Assembly: GCA_023525975.1 (NCBI GenBank)
Contig: CM042038.1
Location: forward strand, 5,829,272-5,893,271
DNA length: 64,000 bases
Direction: 5' to 3'
Source of the DNA: Smallanthus sonchifolius
Taxonomy: Eukaryota; Streptophyta; Magnoliopsida; Asterales; Asteraceae
The notes beneath the pieces are model-generated. The model was not told the DNA's origin. It was given only the letters and a program-made list of their open reading frames with translations, and did no database searches. Made by a program: the position numbers and the translations under genes. Below, in pieces: positions 22,048-35,200 of this stretch (positions are counted from its first letter, which is position 1; each line of letters opens with the position of its first letter).

Positions 22048-23057
22048 CACTTTCTGAAAAAACCAGAGCGCACAAATTTGGGAAAAATACCAAAATGGAT
22101 AATCTATCAAAAAAGTTATTTAAAATTTTCGGAATCCGTGGCGAAACTCGAAGAAAAGCACATATGGAGTCGTGATTTTTTTTCTCTGTTAGGGGGACAT
22201 AACTTAATTTAATACCTATAAAATTTTTGGCCGTATACATATATATATATATACATACATATAGAGGTAGGATCATATAAAAAATAGTATTTTCCTAAAA
22301 AATATAGGAACCAATTAGAGAATGACATGTGTACAATAAGATATTTTAATATAGGGGTAGCTTAGTATTTTGCACTTTTATTGTTACATGGCAACCCCTA
22401 AAATTATGCATTTCCTTTTGACTTTCTCATTCATACGAGATTTTCATTGATGTCTTTCTTCTTCAAACGAGATTACCAATTCAAAACAATTATGCTTCAT
22501 ATGTTTATCACGAAATCATGAATTCTCTAACATTATAGTTTCAATAGTTTTTTTTTATCAGTGGCTATGTCAAGCCCCATGATTGTAGATGGCATAAGTT
22601 CTAGTAATTTTTCTTATTTTTATTCTCTTCTTTGTTTTTAAGTCTCGATCAGATATATTTCTTCACTTTTCTGCATATTTTTTTTTCTTATTTTCCTTTT
22701 GGTTCGATCTGTAAACATTATAAAATAGGTGATTATAGGTGTTGATTTGATCATAACAATGTATGTAAAAAAATACTTATGTTAACTCACTGTGTTTATC
22801 AATTTGTGTTGTTGTAATCAATGTATCCATTTTCATTATAAATCATCATTTGGTTAAACTATTATTTACTCACTCTGTTAAACAAACTGTGTTGTTGTAT
22901 TCAATGTATCCATTTATATTTAGTTTAACTCACTGTGGTTAACAAATTGTGTTGTTGCACTCAATGTATCCATTTTAAGTATAAATCACCGTGTTGTTTA
23001 ACTCACTATGTTTAACACAATGTGTTGTTATGCTCAATGTATCCATTTTTGTATAAG

Positions 23058-23757
23058 TCATCTTGTAGTCACAGACCAAGATCCTGCTATGAGAAGAGCT
23101 ATACAAAAGGAGTTCCCCATGTCTAGACATCGGTTGTGCATGTGGTATATCATGCAGAAACTTTCTTATAAGGTATCAATACTAGATGTTTTTCATATTA
23201 TCAATACTATCAAACATTGGTTCTACTACATATATAAAATATATTTTTTATACAAAAAACATTGTGTTGTTAATATAACAACATAGTGTTGTTATCATAT
23301 CTGATATGTTTGGTTTTTATTAAACACATTGTGTTAACTTTTACCAACCTGACTGTTATCATAAACTCTTTGTGTTATTATCAAACCAGATATGCTTGAT
23401 TTTTATTAAATATTATGTTTTTTACAAACCGTGAGGTTGTCATAATATAGATGTGTTGTTATTTAAACTAATCACTTTTAATTGTTATGCTTACATTGGC
23501 ATAAACATATTTACTCATATATGCTTAACATGTAATATACCATCAGGTTGGTAAAAGTTTACATAGAGACGACAAATTTAAAGAGCGGTTATGCATTATT
23601 GTTTGGAATAACAGTATCGAGCCTGTTGAGTTTGAAACTAAATGGAAGAAAATCATGTCACAATTCAATCTTGCAAGCAATAAGTGGTTTTATGGACTAA
23701 AGATGATGTTCCAAACCAACCTGTTCGTACATCTAATTACAAAGATGTTGTACGTGA
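23058..23757 (+). pseudogene. FAR1/FRS-like MULE transposase fragments
   Basis: Two blocks separated by non-coding repeat-rich DNA. Block one reads VTDQDPAMRRAI then FPMSRHRLCMWYIMQKL, the transposase core region with the second catalytic Asp (TDQD). Block two (23546-23757) reads KFKERLCIIVWN and EPVEFETKWKKI, which contains the region of the third acidic residue. Host FAR1/FHY3 genes share this core, but intact exons and DNA-binding domains are absent here, so a decayed transposase is likelier. Confidence 0.65.
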
Positions 23758-25089
23758 GATAATGTTTATTTAAACACACCGTGTTGATATCATATAGCAA
23801 ACAAACACACCATGTCGTTACAAAAGTCTAATGTTGTTTAACCGTTTTGTGTTATTTGTTAAGTTGTTTAAACTGTTAAATTATAAATGTGGATAAAAAA
23901 ATAAGATGCAGATCCCTTTGGTGAGTAATTTTATTATCATTTCTATTATTATTTCGATGGTTTTTTTTATTAATTATTGTTCTATTATGTGTATATTTAT
24001 TTTTATGTAAACATATCGTCTTGAAATTGTTAAGTATAAACACACCAAGTATAAACCTAATGTTCTTTAACCATATAAACTTATTATAATTGTGTTTAAC
24101 CAAATTAAAGAAGCATATTTTAGAAACACAAAATACCAAAACCCATTTATGGTCAAAAGATTGTTGCAATTCAAAAACTTTCGTAGTCATTACAAACTCA
24201 GAAATACCACAAGGCTAATACCAACACCATCAAAACACAAACAACTTCTCCCATGATAACAGTTTTCAAAACCATGATAATTAACGTACTCAAAAAACAA
24301 TATTTCCTACCATACCTAAAGTGCCTTTGCTGACCTTGCTTTGATTCTTTCAAAAACAGTTAACTTCTCTTATTTTTTAATCCATCTTCCGGCTGAACAT
24401 ACTCACGGACCTCAGATTCAACGGTCTGCTTATGCTCGTTAATCCATCTTCCGTACTATCTCTAAACAGTCATGTTTGTGTACCCCATCATCCAATCCAT
24501 CATCAACAGCATGATCAATTTCATCCTGATCACCTACTTTCAATCCCTGAAATTCCTATTAATTTAACAATATAAATGGATACTTTAATTCAGAGAATGT
24601 AATGCTGTACAAAGGAAACACTAAGTAATGAAAAAAAAAAGAATTTCAGTACCTGCACTTTTTGATAATGTTTGAATGATTTGAAATCGAGTTGATTATA
24701 ACGTCCGTCTCAAAAAAGTCATTTAAGTTCACTCCATCGTCCATTTCATCATCATCAGCGTTTTGCTGGCACTTCACCTACTTTTAATCCATGATCCATT
24801 TGTTCATCCACATTGTCTTTTTTGTTTAATACCGTCTCATCTCCTCTGTTCACATTATCATCAACAACATCTTTAGTATCAACATCAACACTTTTGGTAG
24901 TGTCCTTGGTTTTACCCACTCTAGACTTCAACCAACTTAAGAAACTATCTCCAGACATTAGATCAGCTTACAATTCAGTGATACAGTCTGTATCTTAGTG
25001 TTGTATTGTTGGTAATGTTCCAAACAGAGATTTCCCTTTTTCATCTGCATATAAATAACGATTACAAACATAATTATTAGTTAGGGTCA

Positions 25090-25467
25090 TCAGCAAGTAT
25101 AGATAAAATCAACATCAACATTATATTTAAATAAACATACTGTGAAAAACGTTATCGGTGCATTGCAATATTCTGACCCACTCCATTTTGATTTTGTCCT
25201 TTTTAGGCATTCCAATGTGTAACTGCACCAGTATATATCGCTCACATTAGCTTTAGGTAACAATGATGGTAAGAACCTCATATTCACAGTATTCATCTTT
25301 GTTATCTCACACATAACCGTGGTATAAACAACCAAGAAATTAAGTCTGAACTGTCTACCACTACGACCGCATGTTAAGATTCTATCAACCATTTCTTTTA
25401 CTTTTTTCAGAGATGAATTAATCCCAAATTGAGAAGATTTACCTATTCCATGGTTTATAAAAACCAA
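25090..25467 (-). pseudogene. Ulp1-associated MULE companion protein fragment
   Basis: Single open frame with RLNFLVVYTTVMCEITK and SDIYWCSYTLECLKRTK, a pattern I associate with the large plant family of Ulp1-protease-linked MULE proteins. No protease catalytic triad is visible. A Glu/Asp-rich short frame downstream on the same strand (24755-24958) may be another exon. Family assignment is from recall and is moderate at best. Confidence 0.4.
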
Positions 25468-26157
25468 TCACGCGTTTGATAATCACTATCTGAACAACAC
25501 ACAACAATTGAGAAGATTCAAAGACACAACATAATTTTTTGGTGATTATCTACTCAATGTATATACTTTTGAAACAACAAACAACATAAATTTTATATTT
25601 GCAAATTAGAGCCAATCGTTAAAACAATCATAGAACCCTAATATTTTTTTAGCGCATTAAATCAAATTGAGAAGATTTACCTATTCCATGTTTCCTTGTT
25701 TGATTCAAAGACTTCTTCATATTATTCTTGTCTACTAACTTCAAAACTTATCGGAAAGTCTTCTTCCCCGGAGCAATCGAACAGGTTTGAACCAGAATAA
25801 TATGAAAAAGAATTGAAATTTTATACTAAATATAAACTTACGATTCCTTTGACGAGCTAAATTTGTGTAAAGATTCAACCATCTTTTTAATCTGATCTCC
25901 TTTATGATCTCGACGTGATGAATCTGGACGGAAACCCCTGATTGTACGCACATTCCATTTGTTGAAAATGACGGAATACCTTTATTGCCCTTTTGTACTT
26001 GTATAACAACACTTTATTTACAATAATGCCACCAGGATTTTAATGGCCTTTGATTTAACTAGATGTAAGGCTAGGATCGTTTCTTACGTTTTTTAGGATA
26101 ACAACATTTTGTACTGGAACCACCCTCCATACATATATATATATATATATATATATA

Positions 26158-26539
26158 GGGGCATGTTATTTTGAGAACTAAACATATGTTGAGAACCGAA
26201 AGAACCGCACAAAACGTGTACATATCGTTTTAGTGAAAAAAGTAAAATTCAACAACAATTTTTATTTATCTCTTCTCACTCTTAGTTTGAGTTTATCTCC
26301 TCTCTCCTGAATTTTTTTAAGAAAAGTATAAAAATATGCATATATGCATTCATTTGTGCATATAGTGTGAGTGCATATATGCATTTAAAAAAACGACTAT
26401 AAATTCGAGGTCTTTTAAAACCAAACCTTAAGCATATTGAAATATACATAAATTCTAGTCAATTTATATTATAAATAGTGTAAGAGTTAATGTGGTTCTC
26501 ACGGTTCTTAACATATTGTTGGTTCTCAAAAGAACATAC

Positions 26540-26542
<3 letters not shown>
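26158..26542. mobile_element. 385-bp MITE embedded in a (TA)n microsatellite
   Basis: Terminal inverted repeats of about 41 bp beginning GGGGCATGTTATTTTGAGAA on the left and GGGGTATGTTCTTTTGAGAA (reverse complement) on the right, with about 6 mismatches. (TA)n flanks both sides directly, about 26 bp left and 60 bp right. No coding capacity. This resembles Micron-type MITEs that target TA microsatellites (recalled from rice). Confidence 0.8.

Positions 26543-26602
<60 letters not shown>
26543..26602. repeat. (TA)n microsatellite
   Basis: About 30 uninterrupted TA units directly after the MITE; it continues the tract to the left of the MITE, so the MITE split or duplicated it. Confidence 0.9.
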
Positions 26603-26605
<3 letters not shown>

Positions 26606-26654
26606 TCACTTCTGCTAAGCTGCAACACTGGCTGGAATCATTGACATTCTTCAC

Positions 26655-27180
26655 AATAGCCGGCTAAACTTAGCCTACATAAATTTCCGTATCCGCATAT
26701 TTTTACAGAGTACGAACCAATAGGATAGTGACACGTGCCTAAGCCTTCTCTTAGCCGGCTTAGTCGTCTAATCCAGTTAGCCGGCTAAAGTCTTCTATTA
26801 GCCAGCTTAGTCGACGTTTTTTTTTTTTTTTTCTGAAATCACATTTGGCTTGAGCCGGCTTCTTTCTTGGCTTAGCCTTGATGGGAGCCAGCGTTTTACA
26901 ATTTTTAGTTCATTTTAGCCGGCTAAAAAGCCTACTTAGCCGGCTTATTAATTTTTTTTACTTTGGGAGTTGTTTTTACTATTATATTTGTTTTTTTCGC
27001 TTTGATAGACTTACAATTCTGTCATAGTTGATAGATGTTTTTTACTTGAGCAAAATGTTTACACACAAAATGTCTGTGAACATTGTAATCCACAGCGGTG
27101 GTAAACGAGTTATTGTTAGGGGTGCTATTGAATACATTCTGTTCGATTGTGCAAGGTATGGTTTAAGGTTATCTACAGAT
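26655..27180 (+). mobile_element. MuDR-like MULE fragment with TTAGCCGGCTAA array
   Basis: About seven copies of the palindrome TTAGCCGGCTAA or one-base variants lie between 26655 and 26950. They are followed by ATG 27070 opening MSVNIVIHSGGKRVIVRG, which resembles the N-terminal PB1-like domain of MuDR transposases and aligns by eye with the start of the minus-strand gene in the element at 50945-53135. The frame is lost after about 30 codons. Limits of the element are not clear. Confidence 0.45.
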
Positions 27181-27775
27181 GTTACTTAGTACTTACTCTT
27201 CTTTATTATCTATGCTTTCAAAAGTTTGTGGTTCTAAAAATATTACTCGATTATTATATAAAATGTCAACATTCATAAACGAATCAAGTAATATTCTTAG
27301 AACCACAACAGGCCAACCAACCAACGATTTGGTTCGTCGGTTCAACCGGTCGGCGCCACAACAGGCCAGCTCAAATAAAGTCGATTCAAGAGTTAAGAGT
27401 ACTCAACCTGGCCGGTTGTGTAGACGGTTCTCAGTCCGACTCGTCATTCCGATCCGGTTATGAATACGCTAAAATAAAACTAATATGGCATAACCTCGAT
27501 AAATGAATAACCTCACCAAATGAATTATTTTCTCAATTCCTAAAACCTTTAATATCTTCACATTTATAGATAACATACGGTAACTGAACAGATTGAGGAC
27601 ACTAATTGGTAGTGATTCAAAACTAACAGTATAGTAACGATCCGGTGTACAAGAAAAAACAGCACAACAAAATTATACAGCATTAATAAACAATAAAAAG
27701 TGAATGTAATGAGTTGAACTATGCTTCATGCAGGGGTTCAAATCACAAAATCTTAGAAAGCATTTCAATAAACAT

Positions 27776-30003
27776 CTATGAAGATATATGTGTTGATCCT
27801 TCCTCAGTGTCATTCCCTTCGACTAGCTGCAAATCCCATGAACCAAGTTAATCTTATATGTCAAACAAACTAATTTCAACTCAAAGGTTCATACGAAGTG
27901 TTTAGTTTCAGAAGAAAATCAATCACATCGAAATAAAATAAGTGTTTGTTACAGCTAAAAATGCAAAAGAATAATAATATATAGAATTAGATGATTACCA
28001 GGGAACCAATTTGCTCATATGCACCCATTACTTTTGGATCTTCTTCCTCCTCATACCCGATTTGGAGTATCCGTGGTCCGTTTACTGACCAAAAGGCCCT
28101 TCGACCTGCCCCCTAAAACATCATAAGCAATGAAAAAATGTGTCAAGTCCTGAGGAAAATTGATTATTGCACCAAAATGTAACAAACTTTCATGTTTTTA
28201 TCATCCTATGTAATGAATTCTTTTATACCATTTCATGTAATCGACCTGTTATGAGAAGGCGACATGGCAGTGGTCACGAAAAAATAGTTCAGTGCATATT
28301 TACTTACAGTGAAAAAAACGTGAGTGTTGGTTATATTTTGGTGTAATAAACCCATAATTTCACTATATGTAGAAACCTATGGTATATTCTAGACATAAAT
28401 GGACAGTTAAGCAATACAGGTATGTTCTATCAACCTGTAACGTGATCAAGTAAATAGCCTCCAATGCTTGAATACGGATTTCAGGGTCAGTAACTGGTTC
28501 ACGCTCAATTGAGAGCGCGCTTCCTAATTCAAGAGGCATTTTTGAAGTATCTTGTTCGTTATACACCTGACGATACATGAAATCCATCTTGTAAAACAAA
28601 TAAAAGTAATAAGAAAATCTTTGTCATCAAAAATTAAAAAAATGTCACCTTGTTTCCAGCAACTGGTAGAAGTAGAGCTGGCCAAAGAAACTCTGAAATC
28701 AAAAGCAGATTCTGTTGCTGGTTATCAGCTTCAAAACAGCAGTTTCGAATAGTGCCAGATACCTACGTTTGAAAAGTTTCATATATTAACATTTACTTGC
28801 TTTTACTATCGTTGTTTGGGATTAAAATTCAATAGAAATTAACATTTACTTGCTTAAATACCTAATTAGATATTACTCAAGAAATTGCTTCTTAACTATT
28901 CTCGTCCTATTTTATCAACAATATGCATGAATATGATGACCTAATTAATACTTTTAAACATACCCCTTTCTTCCGCAATAGGCTTGTAGAATCAAACTGC
29001 CTAATAATTTGTTTCAAGAGCCCACGTTTAGAATCCAAAAGAAGCGCTCTCCCTACTTTGTTTTTTGAAACATTTACAAGTATTGAACCAACATGTCCAA
29101 ATGGATCATCTGCTCAAATGCAACAAAGAATATGAGCATTATTTTATATGGTATCAAAACCAGTGATTTCTAACAGAACTATACGAAATAAGACATCGAT
29201 AAGAAAAATGGACCTTGTTTCTCATTGGATGAAGTACAGAACGACCTCACAAGTTTCATGACATACAGCCCCTGCACCTTATCATCTCCCACCTAATTAC
29301 ATGTTCAAAATAAATAATTAATATTTAAATCATCTACGAAGAGACGTTCAAATGAAAAGAAATGAAATAACCTGAAGCAATGATTCAACACCAGCATCCA
29401 ATTGTGTAAGATTAACAAGAAGCATGACCAGTAATCCTGTTATATCACATCCTTTGTTGTATAAGATATCCATTGTTGTTTTAATTAAACCTATTTCAAT
29501 CATCTTTGCCGCCAAATCAGAATTTTGCGACAGGTTTACAAGAGCTTCTGCTGCTGGTTCAGAGACCTCCTGAAACATGAATATCAAATCTAATCTAATC
29601 CATAACATCATGAACATGACAGTAATAAGATGTTTGCATCAACAAAACCTCACAAATTAGCACCTTGTTTTCGACTAATAGTCGAAACAATGATGGAAGC
29701 ACGGTTTTAGAGTAACTAGCAAGCGATTGTAATCCGTCCTCAGATCCGGTTAATCCTCGAACAATATCAACAGCTACCTTCTTCACCTGATGAATCATTA
29801 CATACATTATACAAGTATCTAAACAAATCATGTTGCACGTAATTAGGATATTAAGCGATCAAGTTAAACACTGTGCTCTGTAAATTAGGGTTTAAAAGGC
29901 AAAGAACTGATGGAAGGTTTGAAACAAAAACAGCGCCGGATTGACTTACTTGTGGGGAAGGAGACGATAGGAAATCAATAAGTTCTTCCATTTCATTCGC
30001 CAT
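27776..30003 (-). CDS. HGH1: HGH1 homologue, eEF2-folding chaperone
   Basis: Cytosolic ARM-repeat protein; in yeast Hgh1 works with the TRiC/CCT chaperonin to fold elongation factor 2. Nine exons (29950-30003, 29664-29786, 29372-29569, 29214-29292, 28964-29109, 28649-28762, 28435-28566, 27999-28112, 27776-27826) add to 1011 bp, 336 aa, the usual plant length. Recognisable words: MANEMEELIDFLSS, VRGLTGSEDG, EPAAEALVNLSQ, DDPFGHVGSILVNVSK, RALLLDSKRG, ISEFLWPALLLPVAGN and EALEAIYLITLQ-like PEIRIQALEAIYLI, the DUF383/DUF384 halves of the family. The C-terminus ends in an acidic tail after YEEEEDPKVMGAYEQIGSL. No defects. Promoter region to the right is shared with nothing obvious. Confidence 0.94.
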
Positions 30004-31900
30004 TTTTGCTTTTCGTTTCCTCGAACAGCGATTCTAATCGGAAAACTCAGTAAGATTGTGTGTTTACACCTTACGGTTTAACGCCGCCGCTTCTTGAGTT
30101 CTTTCTATCGAATTTTCTCCATCTTTTCCTGATTCACGAATTTGGGATTATTCACTATTTTTAAATTTTAATAAAACTAAAAAAAATTAGAGTTTTCAAG
30201 TTATCTTAATAACTACTATTATAAATATCACTTTTATTTATATGCATGTGATTTTAATTAAAACTAGTAAAAAAAATATCCACATGGAAGGACATGCATG
30301 GTGACGATTCAATTCTAAATAATGTCACGTTACAACGGTTCTTTATATTATTAAAAAAATATAATATTTTAAAAAGTTATAGCCCAAAAATAAATATAAA
30401 TATTTAAATTATTAAGGAAAAATATTTGATTTTTTTTCTAAAGAAACTAATTAAGTCGTTAGCAGAGGGCCTACTGACGTTAGCGAACCGAAAACGGGTG
30501 AGGGAATGAGATTCGAACCCGTGTTGTGGTCACTTATATTTAAAGACTTGGTGCTTTAAGAGCTTATACTAGGGTCAGTTTTGAAAAACAATTATGTTGA
30601 AACATATATAAAAATATGCACGTCACAACAACTTATTCAAAATTTTGTAACATTATATTTTATAAGTTATAAAAGAACAACAAAATAAAAACGAAAGTAA
30701 GTATATTAATAAAATAAAATTGTAGACTTATAAAAATATTACACTTGGCATATCAAAAATTAACAATTCAATTGAATTCATTCAATCAATGTCTACTAGC
30801 ACTAGGAACTGAACCTGCGTCCTGCATGTGTGAGGGAGGGGTGTTACCACCCGGCTGCACTCTTGGCTAACTATGACTTATATTGTATATATGGTAAAAA
30901 AAAACTAAATTTAAAAAAGCCAATCAGAACTTGTTACGTGGGAAACCTTAATTGTGTGTTCACAACTTTAACATAGTTATATTTAAATTAACAATGAAAA
31001 ATTTATACTATATAATAAAATAAAATAAAACCATGGGGGACACATGTCACTCTTGTGGTTACTTCCAACCTTTATTTTTTCGCCTCTCTCTCCTATTAAA
31101 TATTAACTTTACCGTTCCTCTCTCTTATTAAATAATAATCTTTATACTGATAAATAAAATTATATGAACAGTGTCAATTTTTGGTTCATTTGTATCATTT
31201 TTTCCCGGCTCTCTCTCTTATATTGAATAATGATATTAAAAGAATTTATTTTTAGTTTTTTAATATAAATCTAATTACGGATATATATTATTTAATTATA
31301 AATAGTTATTATATCATCAATCAAATGGTCTTGGTATGAACTAACATTTATCAATTAAATTAAAAAATTAATACTCAGTTGAAAAAAATATGTTTTAAAA
31401 ACTAACTTAACAGATCTTATAACTATCACGACAAATTACATTTTTTAAAGTCATTTGTTGATGAGTGTGTTTGTTAATAAATTACGTTATATTTTATTCA
31501 ACCGATGTAATATACCAGTTTATTCAACCCATATATTACACGAGTTTTTAAGAATATAATTTTTTTATTAATAAATATATAACATTTTATTTATTCAACC
31601 CATGTAATACAGGTGATTTTAACCTAGTATATATATATTAGCAAATAAGAGGCTAGTGTCAACATCCAACCAGGCGCGGGGGCGATCCCCTTTATTATCA
31701 TACATTTGTAATATAATTAATAATATCTCATCATTATCCTCGTTGATGAATAGGAATCTTTAAAAGATTAATTTTAGATTTGATTCTTTTAGAAGTTTTA
31801 GACCATATGAGTTAATATTTTGATTTTTGACCGGTTGAATTAATTCAAATATCGGTTAAATTATACACCGGTTGAATCAAGTATGCATTACATCACTTGC
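30004..31900. other. Intergenic, HGH1 promoter, SINE relics and a Helitron
   Basis: 30004-30130 is the HGH1 leader and promoter. 30480-30560 and 30780-30870, read on the minus strand, carry box-B-like words (GGTTCGAATCTC and GGTTCAGTTCC) and in the second a box-A-like word (AGCCGGGTGGTAA), consistent with tRNA-derived SINE relics. 31002-31627 is a Helitron (own entry). The remainder is AT-rich with no gene seen. Confidence 0.5.
31002..31627 (+). mobile_element. Non-autonomous Helitron, copy 1
   Basis: Starts TTTATACTATATAATAAA and ends TTTTAACCTAG followed by T, with a degraded 3' hairpin (ccatgtaatacagg). Shares start, internal blocks (ctctctctcctattaaat, tcatttgtatcatttt, ttttaatataaatct) and end with 50453-50892. 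No coding capacity. The canonical first dinucleotide TC is TT here. Confidence 0.7.
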
Positions 31901-32257
31901 TAAACAAAAAGTAAACTGCTTTCTAAAAAAAGCCACTTTCATCTTCATTCGCATTCGTCGGACGCACGACCGACAATTGTCCCCTTTCATCTCATCAAAT
32001 TTGATTCTCTCGTCAAACCGTACACACCAAATCAAAACTGAAATCAGGTCTCGGAATCAGATCCGCAATCGGAACGAGGATCGGCAAACCACGAATTAGG
32101 TAAATTCAGTTTTATTTCAATGTGCCTCTTTACTTTGAATTGAAGTTAGTAAAACCTAATTCGATGTATAATATTCTCCTATATCTTATGAATTTGAAGA
32201 ATCATTGTCATTTTCCAGATATGAATTCGCAGCAGATTAGGTTTAGTTAAAACTGAA

Positions 32258-35200
32258 ATGTTGCCGGAGAGAAGGGGAGGTGTTGTTGGTTCAGATCTGA
32301 TTAAAGATACTGATCGTAATACTGACCATGGATTACGGACTGTTCGTCGTAGCAGGAGGTTTGGACGGAGAAGATTGTTGTTTTGGTTATTCTCATTTGC
32401 TGCTATCTTCTCAATTTGTATTGCTACTTTCGGATTTAAGATGTTATTCCATGGTAATTCATCATTATGATTTTTGCTGCAATTTCCAGTAAAGGAATAA
32501 ACATGAAGCTTCATATATATGATTCTTCACTATTTTATATGCAGGTGTAGAAGAAGAGCATCAAAACATTTTGCCATCAACAGTTGTAAAAAATGTATCA
32601 GTAGAATCAGACACTTTGGATCAACTGAAAAAGAAATCTCATAGGGCACGTAAGAGTTCTTTATACAATATTTAACTCCTGTTGAAGCATTATTAGAAAT
32701 ATGTTTCAATTCCCTTTGATAAATGCATGACTAAACCAGAATATTCAATACTTCCATAATAGAATTTTATACGAACATTATATTTGCTTTCTTACACTTT
32801 GTGTTAGGGTTATTTTAACTGGTGTGTCGCTCCAATCAAAGTTCAGGAAACATCTAAATTTAGGATTTTAGTCACTTATTAAAACAAGAATATTACCTAC
32901 AGTTATTAAAAATCAATTTCTCTCTCACAAATCCTTTGTAGCGCGTGATTTAAGAGTCTATGAGTATATCGGACATGTTGGTTATTGTGTTTATAAGATG
33001 CAACCACAGGGAGTTTGTTTATGTTTATTGGACAACATTCACATCTCCAGTCATATGTCGGTGTGTTATCAGTATATCCTCTTTGTCTTCCCTTCATATT
33101 TGTAGCATTCAAAATTTTAAAGTTTACATGCTTGTCCTATCACTATTCTCTCATTACATCGTGTTGCATATGTTTTAGGTTTTTACCCTTGCAAAGTTGA
33201 GTTAAACGACCCGGTTGAAGCACTTGTTGAGCCCAAAACTTTTTGGAATTTTGTAAAATTTTCATTAAACTATGTTGTGAGGGAGAACATACAATCCCAT
33301 GAAAATCCAATTACTCCCACATTCGGAGGTCATCAAACCCTTGAAGAAAGAGAACAATCTTTCCATGCAGTCAATCAAACAATTCACTGTGGTTTTGTAG
33401 AGGGATTTGAAGGGTTTCCAAACACTGGGTTTGATTTGGACAAAGAGGACAAAATGTACATGAATACTTGTACAGTTGTTGTATCATCCTGTATTTTTGG
33501 AAGCTCGGACTTTTTGCGAAGGCCAACTAGCAAAATGGTATGGATAATTTTTTTTGTTTTATGTTTTACCATCTTTAATGAAATAATGATTGGTGATTTT
33601 AATAAGCATTTCCTTCATGATCCCCTTCCAAATCCATCTCCAATGGGAAAATTCAAAGAAAGTTAGCTTTAGACATAAATCCTTCTAAATAATTTTATTC
33701 AAGAAATTAGATTGTCACTAAAATATTATCTTCACCTTAATCATAATTAACAAAGTAGTCATATATAGATAGTTTCCAAAATTTTTTTAACAAAAAAGTG
33801 TTTTGGGTCAGCCCAGACTAACCGGACAGTTGTGACCCGAACCAGAGAGTTATCCGTTTTGAACCGAACTCGTTTGACCTTTTACCCGACCTGCCTGACA
33901 CCCAATTTGCAAGTTCTAGCAGTTATTTAGTCTATGCCAAAAAGTCCCCTGTTGGAACCTAAATACTATGATTTCATGGTGCTTGCCTGTTCATCATACC
34001 TACCACTTTATGAACAGATATAAGAAAATTATCTCACTCTCTGTGATCATGTTGCAGATCAGTGAATACTCAAAGAAGAATGTTTGTTTCATTATGTTTG
34101 TTGACAAAGAAACATTTGTAAAGTTATCGAATGAGGGAAGCGTTCCTGATGAAAAAGGGTTTATTGGGTTATGGAGGATAGTTGTTGTAAGCAATTTACC
34201 ATATGATGACATGAGGAAAACCGGAAAAGTGCCAAAATTTTTGTCACATCGACTCTTTCCATCAGCCAGGTGATCCTCAAACTATGAGTTTACCTTATGG
34301 GTTGTTAGGATGTGTGTTTAAAAACTGATTCTGTGATATTGAGTAATAAAAATTAGATCTCAGCTATAATAAAACATGAGGCAATAGATAGTATTTGATG
34401 TGCGTGCTTATGCTCTTTGAAGTTGTGAGATGGATAAAACAAGTGTGGCAAATTCTGGTTATTTAGTGAATAATAGATAAAATGACTAAAACCAAAATTT
34501 TTAATTTCTAGTAATTGCTGATTGCAGGTATTCCATTTGGCTTGATAGCAAGTTGAAACTTCATACAGACCCAATGCTGCTAATTGAATACTTTTTATGG
34601 CGAAAAAAATCAGAATATGCAATTTCCAACCACTACACCCGTCACTGTGTGTGGGATGAAGTACAACAAAATAAACGTTTAAATAAATACAATCACACAG
34701 CAATTGATGAACAATTCATGTTTTATCAGTCTGATGGTCTTCCTAAGTTTGATCCTTTTGACCCGAATAAACCCCTTCCAAGTTGTGCGTATTGAGGGTA
34801 TTTTATTTTATTTCATATTTTGGGGACTGTTTTCCAGTGATTAGAACTAAGACACTAATTCTTCTATTTTTTTTTTCTGTATTTGTGATTGCAGATGTCC
34901 CAGAAGGTTCTTTTATTGTTAGGGCACATACACCAATGTCAAATTTATTTTCATGTCTTTGGTTCAATGAAGTTGATCGTTTTACTTCACGTGATCAATT
35001 GAGCTTTGGATATACTTTCTTGAAGTTGAAAAAAACTAACCTGGATAAACCATTTGTGCTACATATGTTTAAGGTAAAACTAAGTTGGCTCTACAAGCTT
35101 TAACAAATACATTTATTGCTGTTCAAAATTTAAGATATGTTTTGAAACATATACATCTTGCTCTCGGCTTTGCTTGTTTATATGTTTTCTTACATTTTGT

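Larger units (their letters stand above)
22264..26127 (+). mobile_element. 3.9-kb TIR element with FAR1-type MULE transposase remnants, inside a TA tract
   Basis: Ends form imperfect terminal inverted repeats: about 36 of 52 positions match, starting GAGG and sharing TCCTAAAAAA. Both ends sit in TATATA/TACATA runs. Inside, plus-strand pieces of a FAR1/MULE transposase occur (23058-23172 and 23546-23757), and on the minus strand a 125-aa frame (25090-25467) resembles the Ulp1-associated companion proteins of plant MULEs. Between 22783 and 23060 a motif of the form ttaactcactgtgtttaaca...tgtgttgttg...caatgtatcc is repeated four times. All frames are broken, so the copy is not autonomous. Confidence 0.6.

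Noticed and set aside
21652..22276. ORFs of 60-116 aa around the ORC6 start on both strands
   Set aside because: They combine ORC6 exon 1 with intron or promoter sequence; the exon model explains the coding part.
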